A stretch of 5,030 bases of DNA from Clostridia bacterium (GTDB lineage Bacteria; Bacillota; Clostridia; Christensenellales; Aristaeellaceae): the NCBI GenBank assembly GCA_900759005.1, contig CAAEUQ010000042.1, forward strand, positions 1-5,030, in the 5' to 3' direction. Made by a program: the position numbers and the translations under genes. The notes under the pieces were generated by a model. It saw nothing but the letters and a program-made list of their open reading frames with translations, searched no databases and was not told the origin of the DNA. Every line of letters starts with the position of its first letter. Position 1 is the stretch's first letter. Of this stretch, positions 4,729-5,030 are shown in pieces.

Positions 4729-5030
4729 ATGCGTTAGCGCCACGACCTATCCCGGTCGTGGCATTGTCGTGGGGCGTACGCCGGACGGCAAAAAGATGTT
4801 TTTCGCCTATTTCATCATGGGCAGAAGCGAAAATTCGCGCAATCGCGTGTTCCTGCGCACGAGCGACGGCATTCGCACGGAAGCGCACGACTCGAAAAAG
4901 ATGGTCGATCCATCGCTGATTATCTATGCGCCGGTTCGCCGCGTGGACGGCAAAACGATCGTGACCAATGGCGATCAGACTGACACGATTCGCGATTTCC
5001 TGAATGAAGGAAAGACCTTTGCCGACGCAC
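4712..5030 (+). CDS. IMP cyclohydrolase, PurO type (partial at right edge)
   Basis: An open frame of 106 complete codons runs from the ATG at 4712 to the end of the window without a stop. The protein begins MKSLFECVSATTYPGRG and continues with FIMGRSENSRNRVF (34-47), VDPSLIIYAPVRR (65-77) and TIVTNGDQTDTIRDFL (82-97). These match what I know of the IMP cyclohydrolase family first described as archaeal PurO and also found in Clostridia. It has an Ntn-hydrolase-like fold and closes FAICAR to IMP, the last step of the pathway. It is unrelated to the MGS-like cyclohydrolase domain of bacterial PurH. Family proteins are roughly 200 residues or more, so about half is visible. Position after purN in a pur operon supports the call. 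If it replaces PurH, a separate AICAR transformylase is expected, perhaps just downstream. I leave the symbol empty because bacterial members are rarely called purO. Confidence 0.88.
   Translation, partial: MKSLFECVSATTYPGRGIVVGRTPDGKKMFFAYFIMGRSENSRNRVFLRTSDGIRTEAHDSKKMVDPSLIIYAPVRRVDGKTIVTNGDQTDTIRDFLNEGKTFADA

Overview
The window is a purine-biosynthesis operon on the + strand, preceded by the tail of an unrelated peptidase gene. Several features suggest a mid-GC, Gram-positive member of the Clostridia, probably an uncultured gut-type organism. They are the gene order purE-purC-purF-purM-purN-IMP cyclohydrolase, the strong GGAGG-type ribosome sites, the very tight packing, and clostridial-looking protein variants (PurN with SFCGEGFYG, a PurF-like protein starting MGGFFG, a PurO-type cyclohydrolase). 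The coding regions favour GCG, CGC and GGC codons, while the intergenic region is AT-rich. The lineage is an inference, because there is no rRNA or other marker here.

Layout: bases 1-197 hold the C-terminal end of an M42-family metallopeptidase, closed by a strong intrinsic terminator (207-243). Bases 198-407 are intergenic. They carry a cluster of short repeats that look like regulator sites (244-318), then a well-formed sigma-A-type promoter (TTGAAT, 17 bp, TATAAT, 333-361) and a leader of only about 40 nt, too short for a purine riboswitch. Six genes follow with gaps of 21, 12 and 2 bp and then overlaps of 4 and 17 bp: purE (408-899), purC (921-1631), a purF-like gene (1644-3068), purM (3071-4111), purN (4108-4728) and an IMP cyclohydrolase of PurO type that runs off the right edge (4712-5030).

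Together the genes cover these steps of IMP synthesis: PRPP to phosphoribosylamine (PurF-like), GAR to FGAR (PurN), FGAM to AIR (PurM), the carboxylation stage to CAIR (PurE), CAIR to SAICAR (PurC), and ring closure of FAICAR to IMP (PurO type). Not in the window are purD, purL/purQ/purS, purK, purB and an AICAR transformylase. Some of these may lie downstream of base 5030.

The most notable point is the PurF-like protein. Its phosphoribosyltransferase half and all four likely iron-sulfur cysteines look intact, but the N-terminal glutaminase half has lost the nucleophilic cysteine and the other glutamine-site motifs. It therefore probably takes ammonia from some other source, or the glutaminase-like domain has a different role. 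The other unusual points are the cyclohydrolase type and the organised but unassigned repeat cluster upstream of the promoter. I saw no tRNA, rRNA, CRISPR, insertion sequence or phage element.
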